From: Bombyx mori
Lineage: Eukaryota > Arthropoda > Insecta > Lepidoptera > Bombycidae
Direction of reading: 5' to 3'
Length of the DNA: 64,000 nucleotides
NCBI RefSeq assembly: GCF_030269925.1
Contig: NC_085123.1
Coordinates: 2,170,001-2,234,000 of the forward strand
Part shown: in pieces, positions 62,725 through 64,000 of the stretch
Layout: each line of letters begins with the position of its first letter
Numbering within the stretch: position 1 is the first letter of the stretch
Notes under the pieces: generated by a model
Database searches by the model: none
What the model was told of the DNA's origin: nothing
What the model saw: only the letters and a program-made list of their open reading frames with translations
Program-made: the position numbers and the translations under genes

Positions 62725-62797
62725 GGTAACTTCAGTAAAAAAGATAAAAGGTAACGTAACGTCAGTAAAAGATAAAGGTAACGTCAGTAAAACAGGT
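62725..62797. repeat. Short tandem repeat, ~23-30 bp unit
   Basis: GGTAACTTCAGTAAAAAAGA, GGTAACGTAACGTCAGTAAA and GGTAACGTCAGTAAAACAGG: three imperfect units with GATAAA spacers. Confidence 0.8.
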
Positions 62798-63029
62798 ATG
62801 TACATACATCGCGGCATCCGTTGCATATCCTAGTGGTGGGAGGGAGCTATGAACCTCCTGACAATAAACATCGTAATACGTGCTCCGAAACATCGTTCTC
62901 ATTTCATTCGTATTCGAAACAAATCTTGATGACGTCAAAGTCAACAAAAAGTTCCGCGATTTTCAAATTCGATGCGCAAAACATTGAATGGATCATTTAA
63001 AAAGAAGAAAAAAAAAAAGACAACTTCCG

Positions 63030-63180
63030 AATTTTGGCGCACAGAATCGGCCCGTTGAGTTTCCCGCCGAATCTTCTTAGCGGGTCATAATTATGAACCG
63101 GTGATAGATGTATTCGCAAGCCGAGTGACCCCGAACGGTTAGAGCTCCCGCGGAGAAACTCGATAGTTCGTTGTGTGTTT
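63030..63180 (+). mobile_element. Degenerate PK-family tail
   Basis: CGTTGAGTTTCCCGCCGAAT, CTTCTTAGCGGGTCATAATT, GAACCGGTGATAGATG keep the order of the pseudoknot region. Stem 2 no longer pairs, so it is an old copy. Confidence 0.55.
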
Positions 63181-63239
63181 ACGTCCATAACACAAAAAAG
63201 TTCAAATAACTTTTCAGAAGAGTGTTTGCTTCTTAATTA

Positions 63240-63450
63240 ATTTATATTTTGGTCTTGAATTATTTGTGGAAGTCCAGAGAAGGTTTAAAACATGAAAATG
63301 CTCGGAATTAAATATAAATAACAAATTTGTTTTCCCTTTGATGTGCCCCCCGTCGGACGGATCTTTTGTTTGTTTTAAGTTTATTTTATGCAAAAGTTTA
63401 GGTCTTTTATTTATCGATTGAGGCACTACGAAATCTGCCGGGTGAGCTAG
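63240..63450 (+). mobile_element. HEL-1 short Helitron, 5'-truncated
   Basis: TTTTGGTCTTGAATTATTTG through GCCGGGTGAGCTAG followed by T. The first ~70 bp are missing. Confidence 0.78.
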
Positions 63451-63544
63451 TTATGAATAAAACTAGATTTCTAGAGATATTTTTGGTAACTAAGACCTAA
63501 TTAAGACTAAGACTTTTTTAATCCCTTATTAAGGTCAAGTCTTA

Positions 63545-63805
63545 TTTTTATTTTAATATGAAAATGATATTATGAATTGAAATGAAGGTGATTTGATTGA
63601 AAGATAATCTTAGTAAAATGGTGGTCATTTACTGAGACTTTTTCATTGATCTTTTTGGAGGATCCCGAGAAGTTACGTCCAGCGGCTTTGTTTCATTTTC
63701 CCACATTTGTGCACTTTCACAGTTAATAAACCACCATTATTACACATTTAGACGAAATAAAACAAATTACACAACTTCACTCATCGCGTTCCCGCCAAAA
63801 ACTCC
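63545..63805 (+). repeat. Family H repeat copy
   Basis: AATATGAAAATGATATTATG, AAAATGGTGGTCATTTACTG, GTCCAGCGGCTTTGTTTCAT, CACAACTTCACTCATCGCGT. Confidence 0.75.
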
Positions 63806-64000
63806 GATTTTTAGAAAAGCGAAAAAATAAAGGAAACTCTACGACTGTTTTTATCAATTTATTATGGTTATTATGTGCAGGTTGTGTAGACTATGTTTAT
63901 GGTGTAAATATTCTCATGAATGAAGAAACTCTTAGAGGGTAAAACAGGGAGACCAGCTTCCAAAATTACCTTAGTTATTAATAAACTAAAATTACAACTT
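63806..64000. other. AT-rich DNA to window edge
   Basis: Nothing recognised. Confidence 0.5.

Overview
The window is lepidopteran nuclear DNA, almost certainly from a silkworm (Bombyx mori or a close relative). The main grounds are about twenty copies of the tRNA-headed Bm1-type SINE, several other moth-type repeat families, and a 579-residue trehalase matching the length and start I recall for silkworm trehalase. Nothing prokaryotic, viral or plasmid-like was seen. There are no rRNA genes, no convincing free-standing tRNA genes and no CRISPR array.

Five cellular genes are supported. (1) A plus-strand C2H2 zinc-finger gene has a large terminal exon at 11170-13027, a missed upstream coding exon at 9868-9989 whose splice phase fits exactly, and a possible 12-nt first coding exon at 8006-8017. 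(2) A plus-strand three-exon MADF-BESS regulator spans 18619-23957 (210 residues). (3) A minus-strand, single-exon RECQ1-type DNA helicase lies at 25194-27083 and converges on the MADF gene. (4) and (5) Two minus-strand, single-exon GH37 trehalase paralogues lie at 29732-31468 and 34934-36673. The trehalases catalyse the same step, splitting haemolymph trehalose into two glucoses. I see no functional link between them and the three nuclear proteins.

The rest is a dense, layered transposon landscape. Names used below: LINE-A is a non-LTR element with a YADD reverse transcriptase, best copy 3742-5380, plus many 3' tails. Bm1 is a tRNA head plus a ~245-bp body. SINE-2 is a second tRNA-derived SINE. 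PK-B, PK-C and PK-J are poly(A)-ended retroelement tails that share a predicted RNA pseudoknot. HEL-1 and HEL-2 are short Helitrons. Two hAT-type elements carry 8-bp target duplications. MITEs and long inverted repeats make up the remainder. Nested insertions give relative ages: LINE-A in Bm1, Helitron in Bm1, Bm1 body in a LINE, a MITE in SINE-2, PK-C in PK-C, and one DNA element inside another.

Layout: 1-5965, a dimeric tandem array followed by mixed repeats and the LINE-A copy; 6614-7798, a long palindromic repeat; 7800-13027, the zinc-finger gene; 13600-17150, a repeat cluster; 17850-23957, the MADF-BESS gene, whose 4-kb second intron is mostly transposon; 25194-36730, helicase and trehalases; 36900-64000, gene-poor repeat-rich DNA containing one candidate minus-strand TATA promoter and leader exon near 50629-50860. 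The strongest new lead is a conserved H-type pseudoknot, with compensatory changes in both stems, in the 3' tails of three retroelement families.
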